DNA of 64,000 nt from UBA4416 sp044238845 (GTDB taxonomy: Bacteria; Bacteroidota; Bacteroidia; B-17B0; Aurantibacillaceae): NCBI GenBank assembly GCA_044238845.1, contig JBIICN010000011.1:33377-97376 (forward strand). The letters run 5' to 3'. Position 1 is the first letter of the stretch, and each line of letters opens with the position of its first letter. The position numbers and the translations under genes are program-made. This document shows positions 43,793 through 53,924 of this stretch, one piece after another. A model generated the notes under the pieces. The model had not been told where the DNA came from, searched no databases, and saw nothing but the letters and a program-made list of their open reading frames with translations.

Positions 43793-46210
43793 TTAATAAA
43801 TCTTTGAATATTTATTTGGATTAACTTCTAACATCAAATTGTAAATAACATCAAATACATCATCAGCACTTGGTTTTGAGAAGTAATCCCCATCCGAACC
43901 ATAAGCAGGACGATGTTGCTTGGATGCAATAGTAATAGGTTTAGAATCTAAATACTGATAACCTCCTTGTACTTCAATCACTTGTTGCATCATATAGGCA
44001 CTTGCTCCACCAGGAACATCTTCATCAAAAAACACCACTCTATTTGTTTTCTTTAAAGAATCAACAATTGAGTGATTTACATCGAACGGTAAAAGGGTTT
44101 GAATGTCTATTAGTTCCACAGAAATACCATGTTCATCTAGCTGCTTTATAGCATCTTGAGCAATTCGAATTGATGAGCCATAAGTTACTAAAGTAACATC
44201 AGTTCCAGTACTCAATATTTCGGGTAAACCTAATTGTAATTTATACTCCCCAATATTAGAAGGTAAATTTTCTTTTAAACGATACCCATTTAGAGGTTCA
44301 ACAACTAAAGATGGTTCATCACCCTCTAATAATAAATTATAAAAACCAGCAGCTTGAGTCATATTACGAGGTACACACACATTAATACCACGACAAGCGC
44401 TAATAATCATTCCCATTGGCGATCCACTATGCCATACACCTTCCAAACGGTGACCTCGTGTACGAATAATAACAGGTGCTTTTTGCATTCCTTTTGTTCT
44501 CCATTGCACAGTTGCCAAATCATCACTCATAATTTGTAAAGCGTACAGTAAATAATCTAAGTATTGAATTTCGGCAATTGGTCTTAGGCCACGCATAGAT
44601 AAACCAATAGCTTGTCCCATAATAGTAGCTTCACGAATACCAGTATCAAACACACGATGTTCACCATATTTACTTTGTAAACCCTCTAACCCTTGGTTAA
44701 CACCACCAATTTTTCCAGAATCTTCTCCAAAAATAAGTGTTTCGGGATACTTATTTAAAATGTAATCAAAGTTTTCTCTTAATAATTCTCTTCCATCAAC
44801 TAATTTTTCTTCGTTATAAATGGCAGCTACTGGAGAAATTGAAGAAACTTGTTGTATTGATTGCGACATCACATGCGAACTGTATCTATCCGTATTTTCG
44901 ATATTCGCCAAACGTAACCAATCTGTTAATTTTATTCTAGAAGCAGATTCTTCTGTTTTAGTTAAGCGAAGTACTTTTTTCACCGCATTATGAATTTCTC
45001 TGCGCATTGGTTCTTTAATGCCATTTAATTCCGTTTTAATTGTTGCTACAGAATCGCCATTTCCTCCATTTGATAATTCATCAAACAAAGCAGATACTTG
45101 TGCCACTTCTGCTTTTATTGGTGTTAAATAATCTGTCCAAGCTGCTTTTTGTGCGGCACGAACTGAGTTTTTAGCATCTTCTTCAATGGTATTTAAAGTT
45201 GCCTCATCAGCTAGTGCATTTTGTATAATAAATTCACGCATTTTTTTTACGCAGTCAAAATCTAATTCCCACTGCAAACGTTCTTTTGATTTATAACGTT
45301 CGTGCGAACCTGATGTACTGTGCCCTTGTGGCTGTGTAACTTCTTCAACATGCACTAAAACAGGCACATGTTCTTCGCGGCAAACTTTAGCAGCTTTTTC
45401 GTATGTCTCACATAAATGAGCATAATCCCATCCTTTGGTTTTAAAAATTTCAAAACCATTACCACCTTTTTCTCTTTGAAATCCTTTTAGAATTTCAGAA
45501 ATACTTTCTTTGGTAGTTTGGTATTTTTTAGGAACAGAAATACCGTGTCCGTCATCCCAAACACTCATCAACATGGGAACTTGTAATACACCAGCAGCAT
45601 TAATTGCTTCCCAAAATAAACCTTCAGATGTAGAAGCATCTCCAATGGTTCCAAAGGCAATTTCGTTACCTTTATTACTATAGTTTAAAAATTTACCTTG
45701 ATGTAAATCTTTATTAACTTTATAAAAATGAGAGGCATAGGCTAAACCTAACAATCGAGGCATTTGCCCAGCAGTAGGAGAAATATCCGCCGAAGAATTT
45801 TTTTGATTCACTAATTCTTTAAAAGTTCCATCAGCATTTAAACTATGTGTCCCAAAATGTCCGCCCATCTGACGACCACCACTCATTGGTTCTTTTTCTA
45901 AATCTGTGTGTCCGTATAATCCTGCAAAATACTCTTGCAATGATAATTGTTCAATAGCCATCATAAAAGTTTGATCACGATAGTAACCACTTCTAAAATC
46001 GCCATTTTGAAATACCTTAGCCATCGCAATTTGAGCCAATTCTTTCCCATCTCCAAAAATACCAAACTTGGCTTTTCCGGTGAGAACTTCTTTACGTCCT
46101 AATAAACTAGTTTGACGACTTTCATTAATAACACGATAATCATTCAAAACTATTTTTTTGAAATCTTCAAAACTTAATCCTTGAGTGGATGATAAAACAT
46201 CTTTTTGCAT
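43793..46210 (-). CDS. Fused alpha/beta 2-oxoacid dehydrogenase E1 component
   Basis: The 805-residue protein joins both E1 chains. The alpha half (about 1-400) has the thiamine-diphosphate motif GTIGDASTSEGLFWEAINAA (about 191-210) and the phosphorylation-loop-like HGISVPKKYQTT. The beta half (about 465-800) has LIFGEDSGKIGGVNQGLEGL, VFDTGIREATIMGQAIGLSM and PIAEIQYLDYL. Most bacteria encode these separately; a fused form is common in Bacteroidota. It decarboxylates pyruvate- or branched-chain-type oxoacids and passes the acyl group to E2; which substrate is not certain. E3 may be lpdA at 31.9 kb. Confidence 0.92.
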   Translation of the reverse strand: MQKDVLSSTQGLSFEDFKKIVLNDYRVINESRQTSLLGRKEVLTGKAKFGIFGDGKELAQIAMAKVFQNGDFRSGYYRDQTFMMAIEQLSLQEYFAGLYGHTDLEKEPMSGGRQMGGHFGTHSLNADGTFKELVNQKNSSADISPTAGQMPRLLGLAYASHFYKVNKDLHQGKFLNYSNKGNEIAFGTIGDASTSEGLFWEAINAAGVLQVPMLMSVWDDGHGISVPKKYQTTKESISEILKGFQREKGGNGFEIFKTKGWDYAHLCETYEKAAKVCREEHVPVLVHVEEVTQPQGHSTSGSHERYKSKERLQWELDFDCVKKMREFIIQNALADEATLNTIEEDAKNSVRAAQKAAWTDYLTPIKAEVAQVSALFDELSNGGNGDSVATIKTELNGIKEPMRREIHNAVKKVLRLTKTEESASRIKLTDWLRLANIENTDRYSSHVMSQSIQQVSSISPVAAIYNEEKLVDGRELLRENFDYILNKYPETLIFGEDSGKIGGVNQGLEGLQSKYGEHRVFDTGIREATIMGQAIGLSMRGLRPIAEIQYLDYLLYALQIMSDDLATVQWRTKGMQKAPVIIRTRGHRLEGVWHSGSPMGMIISACRGINVCVPRNMTQAAGFYNLLLEGDEPSLVVEPLNGYRLKENLPSNIGEYKLQLGLPEILSTGTDVTLVTYGSSIRIAQDAIKQLDEHGISVELIDIQTLLPFDVNHSIVDSLKKTNRVVFFDEDVPGGASAYMMQQVIEVQGGYQYLDSKPITIASKQHRPAYGSDGDYFSKPSADDVFDVIYNLMLEVNPNKYSKIY

Positions 46211-46366
46211 AGTAAATTTTAAGTAGCGGTATTTGTTTTTATTACTGTTGGAGCACTTTTTGTTAAAGTTCCCTATCTTACAAATATATATTTTTAGCGG
46301 GAATTACAAAACTTTTTCGACGTTATTTTTGGGTAAAATAATTGTCTTTTGTCGTATTTATTATAA

Positions 46367-46402
46367 ATAAAAATAGCTGTAAATTATTACAGCTATTTTT
46401 AT
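46367..46402 (-). terminator. Terminator of the 46421-46882 gene
   Basis: A perfect 16-bp stem ATAAAAATAGCTGTAA / TTACAGCTATTTTTAT with an ATTA loop, lying 18 bases after the minus-strand stop. It is symmetrical and could act in both directions. Confidence 0.8.
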
Positions 46403-46420
46403 CTAAACATTAATTTTAAA

Positions 46421-46882
46421 TTATTTCTTTTTTGCTTTCTCTTTTCCAGAAAATTCGTATTTCTTTTTTAATTTATCTTTTTTAGTAATTTTAATTTCAC
46501 CACTGATATCGTAATTGTCAAGTGTACATTTCATAATCATTGTTTGATCATTTTCATCTGTTGTAGAAATTTCAGCTTCTGTCCAGTGCCCCTCATTTTG
46601 GTCTTCATCAGTATATGTTGAATCTTTGGTGATTTCATATTTTATCCACTTATACTGTAATTTATCAAACAAAAACATACTAAACATACCTTTGCCAGCT
46701 TTAAATTCTAATTCGTCTTCAACTCCTTTTTTTGGCGCAGCCCCTTCTTTAATTTCAGTCATTGTAACCGTAAATTTTTTCTTGTCTAAAGAGTCTTTAG
46801 GTTCACCTTTTTTTATGGCATTGATGCTTAATATACCAACTGTTAAAACAGAGGCTGATAGTATGATGTGTTTTAAGTTCAT
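46421..46882 (-). CDS. Small secreted protein of unknown function
   Basis: The 153-residue protein has an N-terminal hydrophobic segment (LKHIILSASVLTVGILSINA) without a Cys lipobox. The mature part is highly charged (KKGEPKDSLDKKKF at the start, KKDKLKKKYEFSGKEKAKKK at the end) with a strand-rich centre, in the style of lipocalin-like copies, but no family is recognised. It is single, with a strong terminator just downstream. Confidence 0.75.
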   Translation of the reverse strand: MNLKHIILSASVLTVGILSINAIKKGEPKDSLDKKKFTVTMTEIKEGAAPKKGVEDELEFKAGKGMFSMFLFDKLQYKWIKYEITKDSTYTDEDQNEGHWTEAEISTTDENDQTMIMKCTLDNYDISGEIKITKKDKLKKKYEFSGKEKAKKK

Positions 46883-47033
46883 GGTTATTGTTTTTTAATT
46901 GTTGTAAATTTAATGAAATTATTATGCCACAATATAGGTGTTTGCAATTTATTAATATTTTTTGTGTCAATATCTACATTTTGTAGCAATTACTTTATTT
47001 AAATGATGGTATCTTTATAACCAATAAATTATT

Positions 47034-48308
47034 ATGCAGCCTTTAGCAGAGAGAGTTAGACCCAACAGTTTAGAACAATATATTGGTCAGGAGCAAATTA
47101 TTGGACAAAATGCTGCATTAAGGAAAGCAATTGAGCAAAATTTACTGCCTTCTATTATTTTATGGGGACCACCAGGAGTTGGCAAGACTACTTTGGCTCA
47201 AATTATATCACAAACTTTAAAACGTCCTTTTTATTCATTAAGTGCGATTAATTCAGGAGTAAAAGATGTAAGGGAAGTTATTGAAAAAGCATCCGCTGAT
47301 GGTGGATTTTTTAAGCAAGAAAAACCAGTTTTATTTATTGATGAGATTCATCGATTTAGTAAATCACAACAAGATTCGTTATTAAATGCAGTAGAAAAAG
47401 GTATAGTTACTTTAATAGGAGCAACTACCGAAAACCCTTCTTTTGAGGTTATTCCTGCCTTACTCTCAAGATGTCAAGTAGTTGTTTTAAAGCATCTTAC
47501 TAAAGATAACTTAATTCAATTATTAAATAACGCTATACAAAATGATGAATCTCTTAAGCGAAAAAAAATTATCTTAAAAGAAACCGAAGCTTTATTAAGG
47601 ATTTCGGGGGGAGATGGCAGAAAATTGTTGAATGCATTAGAAATAGTTGTGAATTGTATAAATGAATCTGAGATTATCATAACAGATGAGTTAGTAAAAC
47701 AATATATTCAACAGAACCTAGCTTTATATGATAAATCTGGCGAACAACATTATGATATAATTTCTGCCTTTATCAAATCAATTAGAGGTTCAGATCCCAA
47801 TGGCGCTATTTATTGGTTGGCTCGAATGATTGATGGAGGCGAAGAGGCTAGCTTTATTGCCAGAAGGCTATTAATTTTAGCGTCAGAAGATATTGGAAAT
47901 GCAAATCCAACGGCTTTAGTAATTGCAAATAATTGCTTTCAAGCAGTTAATGTAATTGGTTTTCCTGAAAGCAGAATTATTTTAGCTCAAACTACTATCT
48001 ATTTAGCTTGTTCGGCAAAAAGTAACAGTAGCTATATGGCTATCAATCTAGCTCAACAAGAAGTTAAAAAATCGGGCGATTTACCTGTGCCTTTGCATTT
48101 ACGAAATGCTCCAACTAAATTAATGAAAGAATTAGGCTATGGCGAAGAGTATAAATATGCACATGATTTCGATAATCATTTTGTAGCACAAGAGTTTTTA
48201 CCAAATGAAATTAGTGGCACAACTTTTTACAATCCATCGCAATATTCAAGAGAAAGAGACTTGAAGGAATTTTTAAAAGATAGATGGAAGGATAAATATG
48301 GCTATTAA
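47034..48308 (+). CDS. rarA: Replication-associated recombination protein A (AAA+ ATPase)
   Basis: The 424-residue protein has Walker A LWGPPGVGKTTLAQI (about 43-57), Walker B LFIDEIHRFSKSQQD (about 100-114), sensor TLIGATTENPSFEV (about 123-136) and the MgsA tail (AIYWLARMIDGGEEASFIAR, about 260-279; MKELGYGEEYKYAHDF, about 361-376). RarA/MgsA works at stalled replication forks. Length and order of motifs are normal. ATG at 47034. Confidence 0.95.
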   Translation: MQPLAERVRPNSLEQYIGQEQIIGQNAALRKAIEQNLLPSIILWGPPGVGKTTLAQIISQTLKRPFYSLSAINSGVKDVREVIEKASADGGFFKQEKPVLFIDEIHRFSKSQQDSLLNAVEKGIVTLIGATTENPSFEVIPALLSRCQVVVLKHLTKDNLIQLLNNAIQNDESLKRKKIILKETEALLRISGGDGRKLLNALEIVVNCINESEIIITDELVKQYIQQNLALYDKSGEQHYDIISAFIKSIRGSDPNGAIYWLARMIDGGEEASFIARRLLILASEDIGNANPTALVIANNCFQAVNVIGFPESRIILAQTTIYLACSAKSNSSYMAINLAQQEVKKSGDLPVPLHLRNAPTKLMKELGYGEEYKYAHDFDNHFVAQEFLPNEISGTTFYNPSQYSRERDLKEFLKDRWKDKYGY

Positions 48309-48456
48309 TCTCATTAGGATTCAAAAAACAGATTGAAGTTTAGTAAATTATTTTTATGAATGATTAATGAAAATGCTTCGTTTTCTTTTATTTAATGTTT
48401 AAAATTATTAATGACGACTTAGCTTGACTTAATGAATAAAATGAGTTTGTTTATTT

Positions 48457-49473
48457 CTAAATTATATTTACTTCTCTTTCAAGCTCTACGCCAAATTTAT
48501 CATTAACTGTTTTTAAAACATGAGAAGATAAATCATAAATTTCACCTCCTGAAGCGTCACCATAATTTACTAATACTAAGGCTTGTAGTTTATGAACACC
48601 CGCATCTCCCACACGATAACCTTTTAATCCGCTTTGTTCGATAAGCCAGCCTGCCGCTAATTTATAGTTGCCATTTTCTAATGGATAAGCCACCAGGTTT
48701 TGAAATTCATTTTTTAATCTTTTGTACACGTCACTACTTACTTCTGGGTTTTTAAAGAAACTACCTGCATTGCCAATTTCTTTTGGATTAGGTAGTTTAC
48801 TACTTCTGATGTTAATTACCGCTTGTGAAATAGCTTTGATATTTAATTCCGATATATTCATGGCATCTAACTCTTGCTTAATTGCGCCATATTCGATATG
48901 AAAAGTAGGTTTTTTAGATAATTGAAAAGTAACAGAAGAGATAATGAAATGATTTTTGAATTGATGTTTAAAAACACTTTCTCTATACCCAAATTGGCAA
49001 TCTGATTTTGAAAAGGTTTTTTGTTCGCCAGTAATTGCATGTATAGCTTCTAGCTCATAAAAAGTATCTTTTATTTCAACGCCATAAGCGCCAATATTCT
49101 GCATTGGACTAGCGCCAGTACACCCTGGTATCAGAGATAGATTTTCTAATCCACCATAATTTTTATTGATGCACCACATCACAAACTCATGCCAAACTTC
49201 GCCACCAGCACATTTAACAAAAACATCCTCTAGTGTTTCTTTCACAACTGAAATGCCTTTTAGATTATTTTTAACAACAATAGCATTTACGTTTTTAGTT
49301 AAAAGCATATTACTGCCTCCTCCCAAAATTAATCGTTCGTTATGTTTATATTCGTTGCTTTGTAAAAGTTCTTTAATGTTTTCAGTAGTCTCAACACTTG
49401 TAAAGTATTTTGCAAAGGCTTTAATACCAAAGGTATTATATGGTTTAAGCGAAATGTTTGATGAAATAATCAT
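48457..49473 (-). CDS. murB: UDP-N-acetylenolpyruvoylglucosamine reductase
   Basis: The 338-residue flavoenzyme has NTFGIKAFAKYFTS (about 9-22), LILGGGSNMLLTKN (about 47-60), IPGCTGASPMQNIGAYGVEI (about 114-133), the catalytic Ser in GNAGSFFKNP (about 225-234) and the C-terminal GVELEREV Glu. The Tyr-containing loop is that of type I MurB proteins. It reduces the enolpyruvyl intermediate in peptidoglycan synthesis. Confidence 0.96.
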   Translation of the reverse strand: MIISSNISLKPYNTFGIKAFAKYFTSVETTENIKELLQSNEYKHNERLILGGGSNMLLTKNVNAIVVKNNLKGISVVKETLEDVFVKCAGGEVWHEFVMWCINKNYGGLENLSLIPGCTGASPMQNIGAYGVEIKDTFYELEAIHAITGEQKTFSKSDCQFGYRESVFKHQFKNHFIISSVTFQLSKKPTFHIEYGAIKQELDAMNISELNIKAISQAVINIRSSKLPNPKEIGNAGSFFKNPEVSSDVYKRLKNEFQNLVAYPLENGNYKLAAGWLIEQSGLKGYRVGDAGVHKLQALVLVNYGDASGGEIYDLSSHVLKTVNDKFGVELEREVNII

Positions 49474-49484
49474 AGCTTAAAATT

Positions 49485-49513
49485 AAAAAAAGCCTCATAA
49501 GGAGGCTTTTTTT
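49485..49513 (-). terminator. Terminator between bacilliredoxin gene and murB
   Basis: GCCTC, loop ATAAG, GAGGC, flanked by seven A on the left and a run of T on the right. For the minus transcript the left A run serves as the U-tract after the bacilliredoxin gene, which ends at 49549. Confidence 0.8.
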
Positions 49514-49548
49514 TTTTTAAGGACTTTTTAATAGTGTATTGTTTGCAA

Positions 49549-49959
49549 TTAACAAAATTCATCATAAACCATTTTTAAATGTTCGGCAATCATTCCCGCA
49601 GTTCTTCCTTCAATATTGTGGCGTTCTACAAAATGAACTAGTTCGCCATTTTTAAATAAGGCAATAGCTGGAGACGATGGTGGATATGGAGCAAAATGTT
49701 GACGAGCTTGCTGAACAGCTTCTCCATCAAATCCTGCAAATACGGTTGTTAATTTAGATGGTTTTTTACCATTATCTAAACTTAATTTTACGCCTGGGCG
49801 GCAAGCGCCAGCAGCACAACCGCAAACGGAGTTTACGACCATTAATACTGTACCTTCTGATTTTAATGCGCTTTCAACGCTATCAGGTGTTCTTAAATCT
49901 TCAAATCCTACAGCAGTTAATTCTGCTTTCATAGGAGTTACTAATGCCTCTGGATACAT
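49549..49959 (-). CDS. BrxA/BrxB-family bacilliredoxin
   Basis: The 136-residue protein has the YphP/YqiW-type active site VVNSVCGCAAGACRPG (about 41-56), with the CGC motif, followed by KLTTVFAGFDGEAVQQAR and SPAIALFKNGELVHFVERHN. In bacillithiol-producing bacteria this family removes bacillithiol from mixed disulfides; several Bacteroidota make bacillithiol, and the pathway is not visible here. Length is standard. Confidence 0.9.
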   Translation of the reverse strand: MYPEALVTPMKAELTAVGFEDLRTPDSVESALKSEGTVLMVVNSVCGCAAGACRPGVKLSLDNGKKPSKLTTVFAGFDGEAVQQARQHFAPYPPSSPAIALFKNGELVHFVERHNIEGRTAGMIAEHLKMVYDEFC

Positions 49960-50073
49960 ATCTTTTTAATTTATGAGTTAAATATTTATTTTATAGTTTA
50001 CAAATGTAACTATCATTTGTTTAGTTTAACTACTAAATTATGCTAAATATTAACCTCGGATATTGGGTCAGCC

Positions 50074-50541
50074 TTACTCATGAGTAAATTTATGATAAGT
50101 TTCGCTAGCCATTAAGGATTTTTCTTTTTTATTAACTGTTAATATAGCTACAGGGTAATCTGTCAAATCTTTTTTAACAATAGTATTCTGAGATAACTCA
50201 ATTTGAAGTTCAAACGGATCTTCTTGTAATTCTCTTAATCCTGATGGTATTTTTGTGTTAACTATTACTATTTTATTTGAGTAATTTGCTTTTTTAAATA
50301 CGATTGAATAAAGCTTACCACTTTCTAAAGAAAGCTCTATTGATTTTGCCTTTTTACAAAAAATGGAATCCTTTAATATACCATCACTGAAAATTAAAAT
50401 AGAATAACTATCCGTATTTTTATCATCAACAAGTGCCGAAGCAATAATCTCAACATTCCTTATTTGCTGAGAATATATATTAATAGATAATGATAATACT
50501 ATTAATAAAATGAACATTCTTTTTTGCAATTTATTTTCCAT
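50074..50541 (-). CDS. Small secreted protein of unknown function
   Basis: The 155-residue protein has a signal peptide (MENKLQKRMFILLIVLSLSI through IYSQ) and one beta-rich domain of about 110 residues (YSILIFSDGILKDSIFCKK, KLYSIVFKKANYSNKIVIVN). The pattern resembles small envelope-associated beta domains of Bacteroidota, including carboxypeptidase-regulatory-like folds. No conserved motif is recognised. Confidence 0.7.
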   Translation of the reverse strand: MENKLQKRMFILLIVLSLSINIYSQQIRNVEIIASALVDDKNTDSYSILIFSDGILKDSIFCKKAKSIELSLESGKLYSIVFKKANYSNKIVIVNTKIPSGLRELQEDPFELQIELSQNTIVKKDLTDYPVAILTVNKKEKSLMASETYHKFTHE

Positions 50542-50671
50542 AACACACGATTTTAGGTTTAAATAATAAATTTCAATAATTCCTACATAATCTTATACTA
50601 TGATTCTTTCTATTAAGTTGCAAAAATGACCGACGAATTTACCATGACAATAGTCATTAATCTATTTTTTA

Positions 50672-52855
50672 CTAAAACTTAAGCCTAGCTTGTAATTTAA
50701 GCTCTGTTTTATGGTTCGAATCAATTTGATTTAAACTACCAACTGATTGCTGAGTTTGATTATCATAAATAGTACTCGCCAATCTTACCCAAATTTCAAA
50801 ATTTCGAGTAATGTCCCAATTCACAATAAAGTAAGCTCTTTGTCCCTTGTAATATAATGCAGGAACAGAGTAGGAGTAAAGCACATCATTTTCAAATGCA
50901 TACACGCGGCTATCATAACTTTTAGTATCAAAAACAGCGTATCTCAATGTAAATGTAAAAGGAAACTTTAGTTTTTTATAAATTAGATCTTGTATAAATG
51001 CAACACCGTCTTCCTTCAGCCCCGTGTTTTTATCCACTTGAGTATATTCTATTCTTGATTTAAATTTAATGTCAGGTGAAATTTGCGTTGATAAATTATA
51101 TCTGTAATTATATTGAATAAAAGGTGCTAAGTAATCGTAAAAATTATCTTCTGTACTATTTTGAAATTTAGTTCTATGTCTAAAACGAAAGTACATGTCT
51201 ATTTTTTTTGTAGGCGTGTAGTTAAGTTGCGTAAAAATATCTCTACCTGATGAAGGGGCACTGGCATTAGATTTAAAGAAATCAAATTTATACTGATCCA
51301 TGTAAATAGATAAAGTAAGTGATTTCAAGAGTTTGGCTTCCATTCCAATATATATACTCTTTTCATTTTGAGGCAAAGTGTTTTCCGAAATAGCGTTACC
51401 ATAAATATTTTGAAAGTTTTTATCAAAATTTCGGTAGTGGGCAGAGAAAGTTAATTTTGGATCAAGTGCCACAATAATTCCCTGGCAAAACGCTTTTCCT
51501 CCATTTTGACTCGCCGAAAATTCTCCAAATAAATTGGCATTTCTAAACACATAATTGTAATCAACACCACCAACAAAGTTGCTCTTTCCCTGAAAATCGT
51601 ATTGATTATACAAGCTCGGTTTTTTTACCAATTCGGCACTTAAATTCATATTATAGGCAGTGACTCCAATATGTAAATTACGTTTATTGTAGGCTGCATT
51701 TACGCCAAATACACTTTGTTCAATCACATCTTTATCTTGCATTAGCGAATTGGTATTGTGTAATCCGCTCATTTCTAAACTACTCACACCAACTACATCA
51801 ATTTCTCCATTGTTAGTTGTATCTGCGCTAATCACATTGGCATCCATTTTTTTATAGGAAGCTAAAGCGGTTAATTCGAAATCTTTTACTCTAAATGTTC
51901 CAGCAGCACCTCTAAAAAAACGATTTTCATCAAAACTACGATATGGCTTAATACCCGCACCGTAGCGTTTCACATTCATAGGTGAAGCCGATTTACCAAA
52001 AGCAAATCCTTGCCATAAGGTTAATCCTTGTCCAAAAGTTGCTTGATAATCGCCTACTACTAAAGTTTTAATAAACTTAATATTTCTAATTGCAATGTGT
52101 CCAGAGTAAAAATCAAAGCCTTTCGTTTGTTTATACTCAGCTCGTTTTTGGTTAGTGCCATCATTAAGTGGAATGCTATCTATTTTATAGCCACCAATCC
52201 CAAATTGTTCTCCGGCATCTTTTTCGCCAGCCATTACAAACGAAACATTGTTGTTGTATTGAAAAGAATAACGAGCAAAAATACGATTAGGGTCGCCTAA
52301 GTAGTATGAATTAGGTTTTATATTTCTCACACTATCAGAAACATTAAATCCAGATTGAGGCTCTATTACGCGCTGAAAACGAGTTACAAATTCATGTTTC
52401 CCATCTTTAAACATTTCTTTAGTACTAAAAAAAGCAGAATTAAAATTATCACTTACATACACAAAAGGAGTAATTTTTTTTATAGTAGCTAAATCAAAAC
52501 CATTAATACTTTGTAACTCATAAATACTAATTAAATAGCCGTTCTTTTCGCGATGTTTTAAAAGGTTATTAATTTGGATATCAGATAGTAACAATAAGTC
52601 AGCTAATTCGTCTCTTTTTGCTTTATTAAGATTTAAGGGATGTGCTTTATAATAGGTCCACGTTTCAGTAAGGTTTGATAAATCACCATCTTCCGTTTGC
52701 ATTTGTTCCGAAATCAACTCAATATTTTGGTTAATCTGTTCATCTACCTGCTCATTACTTTTATTGTTAATGCTATCATTTTGTGCAAAAGTACTAACAG
52801 TGCCTAAGCACAATACAATTAAACTAAATATGTAAATACTTGATTTAATACTAAT
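50672..52855 (-). CDS. Helix-hairpin-helix outer-membrane protein, apparent ATT start
   Basis: Read from an ATT at 52855 the protein is 727 residues; from the first TTG (52813) it is 713. The 14 extra residues (ISIKSSIYIFSLIV) complete a signal peptide ending CLGTVSTFAQ. They begin exactly at the upstream stop as TAATT, where a coupled TAATG would be expected. The mature protein has a ComEA-like helix-hairpin-helix region (HPLNLNKAKRDELADLLLLS, LISIYELQSINGFD, about 70-125) and a long beta-barrel part with alternating aromatic strands (YSFQYNNNVSFVMAGEKDAG, FRFRHRTKF). Similar HHH-barrel proteins are common in Bacteroidota; the function is not established. Confidence 0.8.
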   Translation of the reverse strand: MSIKSSIYIFSLIVLCLGTVSTFAQNDSINNKSNEQVDEQINQNIELISEQMQTEDGDLSNLTETWTYYKAHPLNLNKAKRDELADLLLLSDIQINNLLKHREKNGYLISIYELQSINGFDLATIKKITPFVYVSDNFNSAFFSTKEMFKDGKHEFVTRFQRVIEPQSGFNVSDSVRNIKPNSYYLGDPNRIFARYSFQYNNNVSFVMAGEKDAGEQFGIGGYKIDSIPLNDGTNQKRAEYKQTKGFDFYSGHIAIRNIKFIKTLVVGDYQATFGQGLTLWQGFAFGKSASPMNVKRYGAGIKPYRSFDENRFFRGAAGTFRVKDFELTALASYKKMDANVISADTTNNGEIDVVGVSSLEMSGLHNTNSLMQDKDVIEQSVFGVNAAYNKRNLHIGVTAYNMNLSAELVKKPSLYNQYDFQGKSNFVGGVDYNYVFRNANLFGEFSASQNGGKAFCQGIIVALDPKLTFSAHYRNFDKNFQNIYGNAISENTLPQNEKSIYIGMEAKLLKSLTLSIYMDQYKFDFFKSNASAPSSGRDIFTQLNYTPTKKIDMYFRFRHRTKFQNSTEDNFYDYLAPFIQYNYRYNLSTQISPDIKFKSRIEYTQVDKNTGLKEDGVAFIQDLIYKKLKFPFTFTLRYAVFDTKSYDSRVYAFENDVLYSYSVPALYYKGQRAYFIVNWDITRNFEIWVRLASTIYDNQTQQSVGSLNQIDSNHKTELKLQARLKF

Positions 52856-53712
52856 TATAATTTTTCGGATTCTTGAGTTGGATTTACGTTTTTTGATTTA
52901 TCTTTTCCAAAAGCATATCGCAATCCAATTTGAGGAGATAATCCTAACACACTGTGATATGATGAACTCATATCAATTTTTAATCCGTTATAATCAACAC
53001 CAATTCCAAATGATGCTTGTGCCGGAAATGATGAGCCTCCCGCACGAATATATATTAAAGAGGATGGCCTATACTCTATACCACCTTTGATATTTACTTT
53101 TTGAGCAGATGTTTTTTCGGCTTCTGCTACTAAAAATACTTTTGGCGAAAATATATATTGCGCTCCAAACTTATAAATTGTGGGCACTTTTTCGTTATTA
53201 TAATTGGTGATTTTTGCTCTAAATGGATTGTAGATATGAGTGGAAACAACTACTTGCGGCAATAACTTTGCCGTTAAACCAACTGCTCCTGTAATAGCAT
53301 TAGCTTGCCCATAAATATCGGCTATTTTAGTATTCAAGTAATCCAAGGATATACCAGCCGAAATATGTTCGCTCAGTTTCATGCCATAACTCAATGTTGC
53401 TTGCGACTCGCGGTACAATTTATAACCTAAGGCGGTGTAGCAAATGCCGAAGGTTCCTTTTTTAATAGGCACTGCTGCTGCAAATCCCGATTGCGTTAGC
53501 TCTTTAACAAAAAAACGGTTTTCGTAAAAAGCCCCTGCTTCAGCTTGTCTTACAAAGCCCAAGCTGCCTTGATTGTTGCGGGTACTCCATACATCGTAAA
53601 TACTAGATGAAGCATGCCCCAGAGCTGCCGACCTAGGGCCAATTGGTCCGTCGCCATTAGAGCAGAATACATATATAGGTATCAATAAAAAAGAAAATAG
53701 ATAGTGCTTCAT
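52855..53712 (-). CDS. PorV/PorQ-like outer-membrane beta-barrel protein
   Basis: The 285-residue protein has a signal peptide (MKHYLFSFLLIPIYVFCSN) followed by GPIGPRSAALGHASSSIYDV and WSTRNNQGSLGF, the opening seen in PorQ/PorV-type barrels. Amphipathic strands with regular Gly and aromatic residues continue to the end (LSYGMKLSEHISAGISLDYL, FGIGVDYNGLKIDMS, LSPQIGLRYAFGK). It is the upstream member of a two-gene pair with the HHH barrel protein; the stop TAA shares a base with that gene's apparent start. Confidence 0.75.
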   Translation of the reverse strand: MKHYLFSFLLIPIYVFCSNGDGPIGPRSAALGHASSSIYDVWSTRNNQGSLGFVRQAEAGAFYENRFFVKELTQSGFAAAVPIKKGTFGICYTALGYKLYRESQATLSYGMKLSEHISAGISLDYLNTKIADIYGQANAITGAVGLTAKLLPQVVVSTHIYNPFRAKITNYNNEKVPTIYKFGAQYIFSPKVFLVAEAEKTSAQKVNIKGGIEYRPSSLIYIRAGGSSFPAQASFGIGVDYNGLKIDMSSSYHSVLGLSPQIGLRYAFGKDKSKNVNPTQESEKL

Positions 53713-53869
53713 CCTACCAAATATAATTTAAAATAATTTAAGTTTAACACCGCTTTTATGTATTTAACTAAAAATTAATCTAGTTAACTTGTCTTAAATT
53801 TACTTTTATTTTACTTTAAATTATCTTTCAAAATTACTCAAAATCAGTTATTTAAGTGAGATGTAATTA

Positions 53870-53899
53870 TTTGCAAATTAAATAAAACTATTATATTTG
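53870..53899 (+). promoter_or_regulatory. Bacteroidota promoter (TTTG-N18-TATATTTG)
   Basis: TTTG at 53870-53873 and TATATTTG at 53892-53899, 18 bases apart, match the -33/-7 consensus of the phylum's primary sigma factor. The box ends 25 bases before the ATG of the PorE-like gene. Confidence 0.7.
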
Positions 53900-53924
53900 A
53901 TATTATACTTTTTGTAATTTATAT

